NCBI RefSeq assembly: GCF_002276045.1
Contig: NZ_NQMR01000107.1
Location: 1 to 33,413 of the forward strand
Direction: 5' to 3'
DNA: 33,413 nt
Source of the DNA: Pseudoalteromonas sp. NBT06-2
GTDB taxonomy: Bacteria; Pseudomonadota; Gammaproteobacteria; Enterobacterales; Alteromonadaceae
Part shown: in pieces, positions 15,979-24,353 of the stretch
How positions within the stretch are numbered: the first letter of the stretch is position 1
Layout of the letters: each line of letters starts with the position of its first letter
The notes under the pieces: model-generated
Seen by the model: only the letters and a program-made list of their open reading frames with translations
What the model was told of the DNA's origin: nothing
The model's database searches: none
Translations under genes and position numbers: made by a program

Positions 15979-16954
15979 CTGCTTCTCCATTTATTTCATG
16001 TGAAGCTAGCTCTCGTGTCCCAGCTTCATCTAATTGACATATATGACAAAAACCTTCGTCATTTATATAATTTTTTTGTAACCAATCAGCACATAAGTTT
16101 GCATCTTCTATATTTGTACAAACTGCAAATAATGTTGGTCCTGCACCCGATATACTCATAGCTTGTGCACCAAGCTCAGGCAATGCTTGCTTTGCTTCAC
16201 TAAAGCCTTTTATTAAAGGTGCGCGATGCGGTTCAGCTACATCATCTTGCATCAATTCAAGCGCTTGTTGATATTGTCCTGCTTGCCCATTTGATTGCAG
16301 CAGAGCAATAAATGCAGATAAACGCTGAGCAAACTCAACACTGTGATGCATATCTAGTTGTTTAGGTAATACTGAACGTGCTTTAGATGTATTTAATGAA
16401 AATCCAGGGAAAGCAACAACATAATACCACTCTTTTGGTACTGATATTTCAATTGAACGACCCGGTATAAGCTCACCTGTTAGTTGTAAACCACCTAAAT
16501 AACATGGACTAATATTATCGTAATGGCGACCGCCACTTACTATGGCTTCAAAATCTGCCATTAATTCGATTAATTCATCTTGGCTAAGCCCAGTTTTAGT
16601 GAATTTATCAAGTGCTGCAAACGTTGCAACAACTGAACATGCACTTGAACCTAGACCTGAACCTATAGGTAAATTCTTTTGCAATTCAAGCCTCACCGTC
16701 TGCATATCTGGTTTTATATTTTTCTTAAAATGTAAAAGACATAGGTAAGACAAGTTTTCATTTGCTTCGCCAGGTAGCTTATCTGCATAAGTACCAGTAC
16801 ACACAAACTCATCTTGTTGTGATGCAGTTACTTTAAGAACATCTCCCAGTAATTCCCCTGAAATAGGCTTTAATGCGGCGCCTAAAGAATCAAAACCAAC
16901 GGCAAAGTTTCCGATAGAAGCAGGTGCATACATATGTAAATTATTTTCTGACAT
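15965..16954 (-). CDS. thrB: Homoserine kinase
   Basis: Phosphorylates homoserine to O-phosphohomoserine with ATP. A 329-residue GHMP-family kinase: the N-terminal PASIGNFAVGFDSLG (11-25), the ATP-binding PIGSGLGSSA (96-105), GGRHYDNISPCYLGG in the substrate region, and the C-terminal SISGAGPTLFAV. It starts nine bases after thrA; the AGGA ribosome site (TAGGAATAAGTT before the ATG) overlaps the thrA stop codon. Confidence 0.97.
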   Translation of the reverse strand: MSENNLHMYAPASIGNFAVGFDSLGAALKPISGELLGDVLKVTASQQDEFVCTGTYADKLPGEANENLSYLCLLHFKKNIKPDMQTVRLELQKNLPIGSGLGSSACSVVATFAALDKFTKTGLSQDELIELMADFEAIVSGGRHYDNISPCYLGGLQLTGELIPGRSIEISVPKEWYYVVAFPGFSLNTSKARSVLPKQLDMHHSVEFAQRLSAFIALLQSNGQAGQYQQALELMQDDVAEPHRAPLIKGFSEAKQALPELGAQAMSISGAGPTLFAVCTNIEDANLCADWLQKNYINDEGFCHICQLDEAGTRELASHEINGEADETA

Positions 16955-16963
16955 AACTTATTC

Positions 16964-19381
16964 CTAGCGAGATAAAGTTTTTAAAATATCAGCAAAAACA
17001 CCTGCTGCTGTTACTTCAGCACCGGCACCATAACCACGGATCACAAATGGTTTTGGTTGGTAATATTGACTTAATATTGCCAGTGCGTTTTCACCATCGC
17101 GAATATCATTTAACGCATGATCAGCTGTTACAGCTTCAATACCCACTTTGCATTGACCATCTTTAATTGTACCAACATATCGTAAAACCTTACCTTCAGA
17201 TGCAGCAGCTGTTACTTTATCGTTAAATTGCGCATCAAAATTAGGAAGCTCAGCCATAAACCCTTGTACAGAACTGTTTTCACAAAAGCCTGCTGGAACA
17301 ACTGATTCAACTTCTATATCTGATAGTTCAAGTTCTAATCCTGATTCACGAGCTACAATCAATAGCTTACGCGCGACATCTGTGCCAGATAAATCATCGC
17401 GCGGATCTGGTTCAGTAAAACCACTTTCCTTTGCTTTTAGAGTTGCTTCAGATAAGCTTAAACCATCTTCTAACAAACCAAACATATAAGATAATGAGCC
17501 AGAAAGTATGCCGCTAAAGCTGATTAGTTCATCGCCGGCACCAAACAATAGTTGTAAGTTATCTAATACAGGTAAACCTGCACCCACATTTGTTTCATAT
17601 AAAAATTTACGATTATTTTTCAAACTTGATGCAGTTAGCTCATGATAATAAGATTGAGAGCTAGTATTTGCTTTTTTATTAGCAGCTACAACATGGAATC
17701 CTGCTTCAAAGAATGACAGATATTGTCCTGCTAATGTACTTGAAGAGCTACAATCAACGATTACAGGGTTTATCAAATGATTTTTTTTAACAAACTTTTC
17801 TAATGTTGTGATATCGAAAGACTGCTCTGAATCAGCCAACTGGCCTTGCCAATTTGTAAAGCTTACACCTTCTTTATCAAGCAATAGTTTCCTCGAGTTT
17901 GCTACACCGTAAAAGTTAAGTTTGATATTTCTATTTTTTAACCAAGTTTGTTGCTTTTCTAGCTGTTTAATTAATTCTGTACCAACTAAACCACAGCCTA
18001 ATAAGAATACGTCTATTGATGGGATGTGAGTGAAAAAGTTTTCATGACATACTTTAACTGCGTCATTGCACAGTTCACCATCTATTACCGCAGATATTGC
18101 ACTTTCTGTAGAATCTTGTGCAATGGCAACGATATTTACTTGCGCTTGGGATAACGAAGCAAAGAACTTAGCTGCTAACCCTTTATGTGCTTTCATATTA
18201 TCACCAACTAAAGTCACAATAGCTAAATCTTTTCTAACTTGAATAGGTTCGATTAATGAGGCTTTTGATTCAAGTTCTAATGCTTGCTCTAATGCATTTA
18301 ACGCAAGCTGTAAATCTTCTTCATGAACACAAAAGCTAATACTAAATTCACAAGATGATTGCGTGATTAATACAATTGAAACATCGTCTTTTGCTAAGGC
18401 ATCAAATACGCGGGATGCCATGCCTACCTTGCCTTTCATTCCGGGGCCTGAAACAGTCAACATCGCTAAGTCTTCTAGAGATGATAATGCTTTAACAGTT
18501 TTATCATCGCCGGTAACGTCACTGATCAAAGATCCTGATGAATCTGGATTATGCGTATTTTTAATTTCACAAGGTACGTTAGCTTTTGCACACGGAAGAA
18601 TTGTTTTAGGATGTAATACTTTTGCACCAAAATAGGATAACTCCATCGCTTCTTTATAAGATAAATTATCTATTTTAACTGCTTTTTTAATAAATCTAGG
18701 GTCAGCACTATAAATGCCGTCAACATCAGTCCAGATTTGACACACTTTTGCTTCAACGCTAGCAGCTGCAATTGCAGCTGAATAATCTGAGCCATTTCGA
18801 CCAAGTGTTGTTAATTCACCAAAATCATTACTCGCAGTAAAACCTGGCATAATATAAACTTTACTTGGTGTTTGAGACATTTGTTGCTTAAAATCGGCTT
18901 TACTAGCAGATACACTTGCAACAGCATCTAAATATCCACCTTGAGATGAAATACATTTTGTCGCATCTAGATAAGTTGGTTTAAATTCACTTAACAATGC
19001 TTGCATAAGTGCAACACTAATACGCTCACCAAAGCTGATCACAAATGCTTTAACCGCATCAGGGCATAAACCTAATAATGAAACACCTGAAAGCTTCTTT
19101 TCTAATAGTGAAAAGTCAGGCCAATTTAAAATTTCAAATCCAGCTTGCTCTACTTGTTGTCTTAGTCCATCACTACGCTGAATAAGAGCAGTCCATTGTG
19201 TTTCAAATGGTTTATTTTTTTGCGCAAGCTCAGTAAGTTCAACTAAACTATCAGTCATTCCACCCGGCGCAGATAAAACTAATAACATTTCTGATTTAAG
19301 TTGTGATTTGACTAAACTCGCAACTTTACTTAAACATTCATAATTGGCTAAAGATGACCCGCCAAATTTTAACACTCTCAT
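16964..19381 (-). CDS. thrA: Bifunctional aspartokinase I / homoserine dehydrogenase I
   Basis: Catalyses the first and third steps from aspartate to homoserine. The 805 residues are slightly shorter than the 820 of E. coli ThrA. Kinase domain (about 1-285): KFGGSS at 5-10, TTLGRNGSDYSA (191-202) and WTDVDGIYSADPR (217-229). Paired ACT regulatory domains (about 300-445) with QSSCEFSISFCV (341-352) and AQDSTESAISAVI (421-433), the sites of threonine inhibition in the family. Dehydrogenase domain (about 455-805): NAD(P)-binding G462-C-G-L-V-G467, and GILSGSLSYMFG in the catalytic part. A GGGGA ribosome site is six bases from the ATG. The thr leader and attenuator lie directly upstream. Confidence 0.97.
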   Translation of the reverse strand: MRVLKFGGSSLANYECLSKVASLVKSQLKSEMLLVLSAPGGMTDSLVELTELAQKNKPFETQWTALIQRSDGLRQQVEQAGFEILNWPDFSLLEKKLSGVSLLGLCPDAVKAFVISFGERISVALMQALLSEFKPTYLDATKCISSQGGYLDAVASVSASKADFKQQMSQTPSKVYIMPGFTASNDFGELTTLGRNGSDYSAAIAAASVEAKVCQIWTDVDGIYSADPRFIKKAVKIDNLSYKEAMELSYFGAKVLHPKTILPCAKANVPCEIKNTHNPDSSGSLISDVTGDDKTVKALSSLEDLAMLTVSGPGMKGKVGMASRVFDALAKDDVSIVLITQSSCEFSISFCVHEEDLQLALNALEQALELESKASLIEPIQVRKDLAIVTLVGDNMKAHKGLAAKFFASLSQAQVNIVAIAQDSTESAISAVIDGELCNDAVKVCHENFFTHIPSIDVFLLGCGLVGTELIKQLEKQQTWLKNRNIKLNFYGVANSRKLLLDKEGVSFTNWQGQLADSEQSFDITTLEKFVKKNHLINPVIVDCSSSSTLAGQYLSFFEAGFHVVAANKKANTSSQSYYHELTASSLKNNRKFLYETNVGAGLPVLDNLQLLFGAGDELISFSGILSGSLSYMFGLLEDGLSLSEATLKAKESGFTEPDPRDDLSGTDVARKLLIVARESGLELELSDIEVESVVPAGFCENSSVQGFMAELPNFDAQFNDKVTAAASEGKVLRYVGTIKDGQCKVGIEAVTADHALNDIRDGENALAILSQYYQPKPFVIRGYGAGAEVTAAGVFADILKTLSR

Positions 19382-19423
19382 TATTCCCCATTCCCCATTC
19401 TATAAATTCAAAATTTAAATGCT

Positions 19424-19468
19424 AAAAACAAAAAAGGCCTGAACTCTTGGGGAGCACAGGCCTTTTTT
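19424..19468 (-). terminator. Attenuator of the thr operon
   Basis: AAAAAGGCCTG (19431-19441) and CAGGCCTTTTT (19457-19467) form a perfect 11-base stem with a 15-base loop; on the minus strand it ends in a T run. It lies between the leader peptide (ends 19491) and the thrA start (19381), where the attenuator belongs. An ACAGG at the end of the leader could pair with CCTGT in the left arm as a competing structure, which is inference. Confidence 0.85.
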
Positions 19469-19490
19469 CTATGTGTACCGACCTACGCCA

Positions 19491-19553
19491 CTATCCTGTT
19501 AGGATGTTGGTTGTAATAATAATTGAGGTAAATACAAAGTTTATAGTGTTCAT
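19491..19553 (-). CDS. thrL: thr operon leader peptide
   Basis: A 20-residue frame with ATG at 19551-19553 and TAG at 19491-19493, ending 23 bases before the attenuator stem. It has five threonines and five isoleucines, with the run SIIITTNILTG at the end. This is the composition expected of a threonine/isoleucine attenuation peptide: when charged tRNAs for either are scarce the ribosome stalls and the terminator does not form. E. coli thrL is similar in length and composition but not in sequence. A weak AGG-containing site lies about 12 bases upstream. Confidence 0.85.
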   Translation of the reverse strand: MNTINFVFTSIIITTNILTG

Positions 19554-19583
19554 ACGACTAGACTGCCTGAACTATGACTATTA

Positions 19584-19589
19584 TGTCAA
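19584..19589 (-). promoter_or_regulatory. Candidate -35 box of the thr operon
   Basis: A perfect TTGACA on the minus strand, 30 bases before the thrL ATG. No good -10 box stands 16-18 bases on; CATAAT, which overlaps it, could instead be the -10 box of a start site near 19573. The exact promoter is therefore unsettled. Confidence 0.3.
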
Positions 19590-19632
19590 TGGTAAAATCA
19601 GAATAATTTATCTATTTTAGATATAAGGAAAG

Positions 19633-20019
19633 TTACTTGATGCCAAATTTATGCAATGTTAAATTTAATTCATTTTTACTTACCGGTTTTTCAATGAAAT
19701 TCAAAGCGCCGAGCTCTTTTACTTTAAGTTTCATCTGTTCCTGAATGTCAGCAGAAATTACAACAGTAAAGCATTCTATTTTTTCAGATTTAATGATTTC
19801 AAGTACGCCGATACCATCAATGATGGGCATTGTTAAATCTAGGCACAACAAGCCAACCTCTTCATTTCGTAAAATATCTAAGGCTTCTTGTCCATTACTC
19901 GCTTGAATAAAATGAAATTCATTATTGTCACTGAGAATACGGATCACTTGTTTTCTAGCGACCATAGAGTCATCACAGATTAAAACTGGAAATACCATGT
20001 TATTTTTTGCATTTACCAT
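19633..20019 (-). CDS. Stand-alone response-regulator receiver protein (CheY-like)
   Basis: A 128-residue receiver domain without an output domain. The acidic pair is D16-D17, the phosphoacceptor D61 in LCLDLTMP, the switch serine S89 in VVISAD and the conserved lysine K111 in IEKPVS. An alternative start at M8 (19998) would remove seven residues without touching the domain. It is divergent from the histidine kinase that begins at 20219, a likely though unproven partner. Roles such as CheY-type signalling or a phosphorelay intermediate cannot be told apart from sequence. Confidence 0.88.
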   Translation of the reverse strand: MVNAKNNMVFPVLICDDSMVARKQVIRILSDNNEFHFIQASNGQEALDILRNEEVGLLCLDLTMPIIDGIGVLEIIKSEKIECFTVVISADIQEQMKLKVKELGALNFIEKPVSKNELNLTLHKFGIK

Positions 20020-20151
20020 TCAAAACGGCACAATTAAACTAAATAGAATACCCCAATAGTCTCATACATGCTTAATTGATTGAACTAGATATTTTATGGT
20101 TTTGTAAAAAAATATAAAAATATTTGATAAAACAGCAATTTTTATTTATTT

Positions 20152-20179
20152 TTGCTATGTTATTGTCTAAGTTTATATA
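20152..20179 (+). promoter_or_regulatory. Candidate promoter of the histidine kinase gene
   Basis: TTGCTA (20152-20157) and TATATA (20174-20179) are 16 bases apart in an AT-rich region 40 bases before the ATG. Confidence 0.3.
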
Positions 20180-20218
20180 ACGCTTTATAAAACTAAATAA
20201 AGGAATTGCAGTTAATTC

Positions 20219-21982
20219 ATGTTACAAAAAAGTCTTTCAAAAAAACTATTAACAAACGTATTGTCAGTTTATTTCCTGCTGACCTTTATTGTGACATGTG
20301 GACAAGTTTTTGCTGAATATTATAATGCAAAAGACTTTATTCGTAATGAGTTAACGACACTTCAAAAAACGTTTTCCGGCAGTTTAACGCGCGCCATATG
20401 GGAATTAAATACGCAACAAACATTTACTATTACAGAAGGATTATTAGCTATTCCTTCCATTGAAGGCATCATTGTAAGAGATGATAGCGGAGAAGTAATA
20501 TCACAATTAGGACGCTCTCTTGATATTATAAACCTTTATAGTGAACAGCTAGTTCAAGAGTCTTCTCTCATTGAAGATGTTCCCTCAGGGTTGTTTGGTT
20601 ATACTTTCCCACTGATTTTTGAATTTTCAGGTCGTGCAACACAAGTTGGTGATGTAACCTTATTTTCTAGCCGTGAAGTTGTTTTGAGCCGTATTATGAT
20701 ATCGATATACTTTTTGATCGGTAATGCTTTTATTAAAACAACCTTCCTCATTATTTTATTCTTATTAGCTTTCAGAAGATTATTAACCGAGCCTCTCTCT
20801 GATTTAACACAACAAATTGAAGATCTAGAACTTGATGATTTAGAAGGCCGGAAACTTGAAATCCATACAAGAGATCATAATGAGCTAAAGATTATGGAAC
20901 TATCATTTAACAATATGATAGATAAAATTACAGACTATAAAGCGCAATTAGAATCCACGCAAAAAAAGTTATTAGTAAGCAATGAAAAACTAGATCAACA
21001 AAATTTAATTTTAGAGCAAGAAGTTGCAAGAAAAACATCAACATTAAGTCAAGCCATGATGGACTTACAACAACAAAAATACGAATTAGAAAAGCAAAAG
21101 ATGATATTAACAGAAGAAATAGAATTAAGAAAAGACACTGAACAAGAACTCAGAGCTAATCATAATGAGTTACAACGTTATATTGATGAGTTAAACCTAG
21201 CACAAGAACGCTTAGTAAGTTCTGAAAAAATGGCAGCCCTTGGTGGCTTAGTGGCAGGTATTACACACGATATCAATACACCTGTGGGTATTGGCGTGAC
21301 TGCATCATCATTTTTACAAGAACGATTGATACAAATTGATACTGCTTATCAAGATAAAACTCTTTCACCTAAAGCACTAGAAGACTTTATCAATGATGCA
21401 ATGCAAAGTACGCGATTGCTTACAACCAATTTGCAAAGGGCCTCTGAACTTGTTGCTAGTTTTAAACAAATAGCAGTAGATCAAGCCAGTGAAGCCGTAA
21501 GAACAATTAATATCAAAGATTATTTAAAAGAAATCATTCGTTCTTTACATCCAAAACTTAAAATAACGCAACATAAAATTAACCTTGAGTGCCCTGAAGA
21601 TTTAATTTTAAATTTACCTGCTGGTGCTATAAGCCAAATTTTTACAAATCTCATCATGAATTCATTGATCCATGGATTAGAAGGCATAACACTGGGTGAA
21701 ATAAATATATCGATTATAGAAGAGAGTGATCTCGTAAAAATTATTTTCAAAGATAACGGCAAAGGTGTTAAATCCGAACAACTTGATAAATTATTCGATC
21801 CTTTCTTTACAACGAAAAGAAATCAAGGCGGTAGCGGCTTAGGGACGCATATCGTATTTAACTTAGTTAAACAAACATTATCCGGTGAGATAGAAGTCAG
21901 TTCAAGCTTAAATGAAGGTTTGACTTATCACATTTCATTTCCTAAAAACATGCCAAAGCCTATGAATCTTTTTACTGAATAA
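20219..21982 (+). CDS. Membrane sensor histidine kinase
   Basis: A 587-residue inner-membrane kinase. Transmembrane segments lie at about 14-33 and 160-184, enclosing a periplasmic sensor region of about 125 residues (with ITEGLLAIPSIEGIIVRDDSG in its middle, given here as the 71-91 stretch). A HAMP-like linker (about 185-240) and a long coiled coil (240-335) lead to the dimerisation domain with phospho-acceptor H350 in AGITHDINTP. The ATPase domain has N481 in FTNLIMNSLIHG, KDNGKGV (511-517), DPFFTTK (527-533) and GSGLGTH (538-544). It has no receiver domain of its own; the adjacent receiver gene is the obvious candidate partner. The nearest AGGA is about 14 bases before the ATG, so the ribosome site is poor. 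Confidence 0.9.
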   Translation: MLQKSLSKKLLTNVLSVYFLLTFIVTCGQVFAEYYNAKDFIRNELTTLQKTFSGSLTRAIWELNTQQTFTITEGLLAIPSIEGIIVRDDSGEVISQLGRSLDIINLYSEQLVQESSLIEDVPSGLFGYTFPLIFEFSGRATQVGDVTLFSSREVVLSRIMISIYFLIGNAFIKTTFLIILFLLAFRRLLTEPLSDLTQQIEDLELDDLEGRKLEIHTRDHNELKIMELSFNNMIDKITDYKAQLESTQKKLLVSNEKLDQQNLILEQEVARKTSTLSQAMMDLQQQKYELEKQKMILTEEIELRKDTEQELRANHNELQRYIDELNLAQERLVSSEKMAALGGLVAGITHDINTPVGIGVTASSFLQERLIQIDTAYQDKTLSPKALEDFINDAMQSTRLLTTNLQRASELVASFKQIAVDQASEAVRTINIKDYLKEIIRSLHPKLKITQHKINLECPEDLILNLPAGAISQIFTNLIMNSLIHGLEGITLGEINISIIEESDLVKIIFKDNGKGVKSEQLDKLFDPFFTTKRNQGGSGLGTHIVFNLVKQTLSGEIEVSSSLNEGLTYHISFPKNMPKPMNLFTE

Positions 21983-22223
21983 CTCAAATTCAGTCATGAC
22001 TTATGCATTAATATTAACGATATCTGATCACACGTATTTTTACGGTTACTTAATTCGTTCGTTTTTCAAACTAATTATTATCACTCTTATTTATTCCCTT
22101 TATTTGTTATAAATAAACTTGTTATGATGGGCTATCCCCAAAAAACAATACAATACGACTTTCATCATATTGAAGTAGTTTGGGCATATTACCCAATTGG
22201 TATTTAATATTAGGAAAATATTT

Positions 22224-23132
22224 ATGTGGTTTAGTAACCTTATTTGTTACAAATTTAAGCAAAACATTTCATACCAACAAGATGAATTCGAAAAAGCGTT
22301 AGAGCAAGACGTATTTCGTCCATGTGGAAGTCAAGATTTAAGCTCCTTTGGTTGGACTAAAGCGCTTGGAAAACATGGTCAAATGTTATCTCATTTTTCA
22401 CAAAAATCGATACTGATATGTGCAAAACGTGAAGAAAAAGTACTGCCGGCTGCAGTTGTAAATGAACTCGTAGCTGAAAAAGTAGAACAAATTGAGGCTG
22501 AAGAAAGCCGTCCAGTTAAGAAAAAAGAAAAAGATGAAATTAAAGAGAATTTATTACATAGCTTGCTACCTCAAGCATTTAAAAAATCAAGCTTACAGTT
22601 TGCATTTATAGATTTAGAAAAAGGCTGGTTAGTTGTCAACTCTGGTAGTTTTAATAAAGCCGAAGAGTTACTCGCATTATTACGTAAATCTCTTGCGAGT
22701 CTTCCTGTTGTTCCTGCATTTGTGAACTTCGACTTAGGTTTATTTCTAACGGATTGGTTAAGTAAAATGTCTCCACCTGAAGGCTTTGAAATTGGCTTAG
22801 ACGCAGATTTACAAGAACCCGATGAGAATGGAGCTCAGGTTAAGCTAAAACAGCATGACTTATCATCTGAGGAAGTACAAAAACATCTGGAAAATGGCAA
22901 ACAAGTCACTAAGCTTGCACTAGATTGGAATGAACGCATTAAGTTTATGCTCGTAGAAGATGGCAGTATTAAGCGTATTAGTTATTCAGAAGTGTTGAAA
23001 GATGAAAATTCTGATATTCCAAAAGAAGATATGCTTGTAAAACTTGATGCTGATTTTATGCTAGTAAGTGAAGAATTAAAATTAATGCTTGATGATTTAT
23101 TATCTAGCTTAGGTGAAGCTGAAGAAGAGTAG
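22224..23132 (+). CDS. rdgC: Recombination-associated protein RdgC
   Basis: A ring-shaped DNA-binding protein that in E. coli limits RecA-mediated recombination. From the ATG at 22224 it has 302 residues and starts MWFSNLICYKF, matching the family; AGGA lies nine bases upstream. The frame extends back to a TTG at 22197 but those nine residues are not conserved. Family blocks: FRPCGSQDLSSFGW, SILICAKREEKVLP, ENLLHSLLPQAF, LALLRKSLASLPVVP and TKLALDWNERI. It is monocistronic, followed by a long hairpin (23192-23229) inside an inverted-repeat element. A TATGAT at about 22123 may be its -10 box. Confidence 0.95.
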   Translation: MWFSNLICYKFKQNISYQQDEFEKALEQDVFRPCGSQDLSSFGWTKALGKHGQMLSHFSQKSILICAKREEKVLPAAVVNELVAEKVEQIEAEESRPVKKKEKDEIKENLLHSLLPQAFKKSSLQFAFIDLEKGWLVVNSGSFNKAEELLALLRKSLASLPVVPAFVNFDLGLFLTDWLSKMSPPEGFEIGLDADLQEPDENGAQVKLKQHDLSSEEVQKHLENGKQVTKLALDWNERIKFMLVEDGSIKRISYSEVLKDENSDIPKEDMLVKLDADFMLVSEELKLMLDDLLSSLGEAEEE

Positions 23133-23153
23133 TACTGCTTCGTAGTTCTACTT

Positions 23154-23309
23154 AAGGTCACTGCGTGACAGTTTATAAATTAAAATACTTCGATAGTTTA
23201 GGTGGAGAATGAACTCCATCTAAACTATCATTCGCCACCACACAGACTCTAGTTTCGCGACCCAAACCAGTCACTTAATCTTGAGTCTTTTCCGCCACGT
23301 AGTGGCCTT
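23154..23309. repeat. Inverted-repeat element, 156 bp, with an internal long hairpin (CACTACGTGGC family)
   Basis: Outer arms at 23154-23169 and 23294-23309 match at 13 of 16 positions as inverted repeats and resemble the arms at 14559-14663. Inside, 23192-23207 and 23214-23229 form a 16-base-pair stem with one G-T pair and a 6-base loop. No T run follows the inner hairpin on either strand. No coding sequence. It fills the convergent gap between rdgC and the HDOD gene. Confidence 0.55.
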
Positions 23310-23332
23310 CATAAATATGCGTAGCAGATTTA

Positions 23333-24172
23333 TTATGCAAACACAGTTTTAACATCATTACGCACAGTTAAATAATCATCTTCTTGAAGCATCGCTATTG
23401 AGGTTAACATGCCTTTTTCAATATAATTCCCTAACATTTCATCTTTATTAGCCACTTTTAAAATACCTTCTTCAATGGCTCCAATACGAATAAAGTCAAC
23501 ATAACAAGGATTTTTTGGATGATAGTTTGGATTTGACCAGCTTTGAGCAACTTCAACAAAATCATCTGGGAATCCCCAAGCACGCATAATTGAACCTCCA
23601 ATTTTACCTGCTAGTTTTTTTATTGCGAGAGCTAAAAATGCTGGGGTAGCAAATACTTCAGGATGACGCTCTGCTTCAGTTAAAATAGGTAAAACACCAA
23701 TATTATAAACAAGTGCTGCTAAGGTAATGGTATCTATATTTAAAGAGGTATGTTTATTTTTTTTGATATATATTTGAAGTAAAGCAATTGCACTAGAAGC
23801 AACCTCTAACGTTTTTTGCCAAGAGTTATCTAAATAAGTTTTAACCAAATCATTTTGAGATACAAACAACTGTTCCATGGCCATTGCGGTGGCGATATTT
23901 TTTATTTGCCTTAAACCAATTCGAGTAACAGCTTGATTCAAAGTTGATACTTTAATTGTTCGACCTAAAAAAGCACTATTTGATATTTTAATCATTCTAG
24001 CAGCAAGGGCCGGATCTTGACCAATAACATCGGCCATTTCCATCAAGTTAACATCAGGATCATCAGCAGCTTTTCTCACCTTGACAGCAATTTCAGGCAA
24101 GGTAGGTAATACAAGTGTATCGTTATTAATTTTTTCAATTAAGATAGTAAGTAATGCATTCTCTGTTGACAT
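23333..24172 (-). CDS. HDOD-domain protein
   Basis: A 279-residue cytoplasmic protein with an HDOD domain, a non-catalytic relative of HD phosphohydrolases found in signalling proteins. The domain fills most of the length: LPTLPEIAVKVRKAADDP (22-39), IGQDPALAARMIKISNSAFL (50-69), the VSTLNQAVTRIGLRQIKNIA block (74-93), and a later segment with the VYNIGVLP and MRAWGFP motifs. HDOD proteins occur in chemotaxis, motility and cyclic-di-GMP circuits; no partner domain is fused here. It is divergent from the M49 peptidase gene and convergent with rdgC. Confidence 0.88.
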   Translation of the reverse strand: MSTENALLTILIEKINNDTLVLPTLPEIAVKVRKAADDPDVNLMEMADVIGQDPALAARMIKISNSAFLGRTIKVSTLNQAVTRIGLRQIKNIATAMAMEQLFVSQNDLVKTYLDNSWQKTLEVASSAIALLQIYIKKNKHTSLNIDTITLAALVYNIGVLPILTEAERHPEVFATPAFLALAIKKLAGKIGGSIMRAWGFPDDFVEVAQSWSNPNYHPKNPCYVDFIRIGAIEEGILKVANKDEMLGNYIEKGMLTSIAMLQEDDYLTVRNDVKTVFA

Positions 24173-24353
24173 AAACCCATTTCCTTTTTCTATCCCAAAA
24201 CTAAAGGGATTGGTAATTATTATCTTACTGAAGTATTGACTAAGTTCACGATAAAGTTAAGAAAAAAATAAATGTTTTTTTGATTTAGTAACTTTACAGA
24301 CATTAAGTTCACCATTACTCTAGATCTCTTATAAATATAACAAGCGAACTAAA

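Noticed and set aside
18363..18635. 90-codon open frame on the plus strand within thrA
   Set aside because: It lies antisense to the conserved kinase/ACT region of thrA, has no ribosome site and no recognisable product.
22197..22223. TTG start giving RdgC nine more residues
   Set aside because: The ATG at 22224 has an AGGA site and starts exactly where RdgC proteins normally start.
24241..24312. TAAGTTCAC repeated 63 bases apart before the M49 gene
   Set aside because: Nine bases in AT-rich sequence could easily recur by chance, and no matching regulator is known to me.
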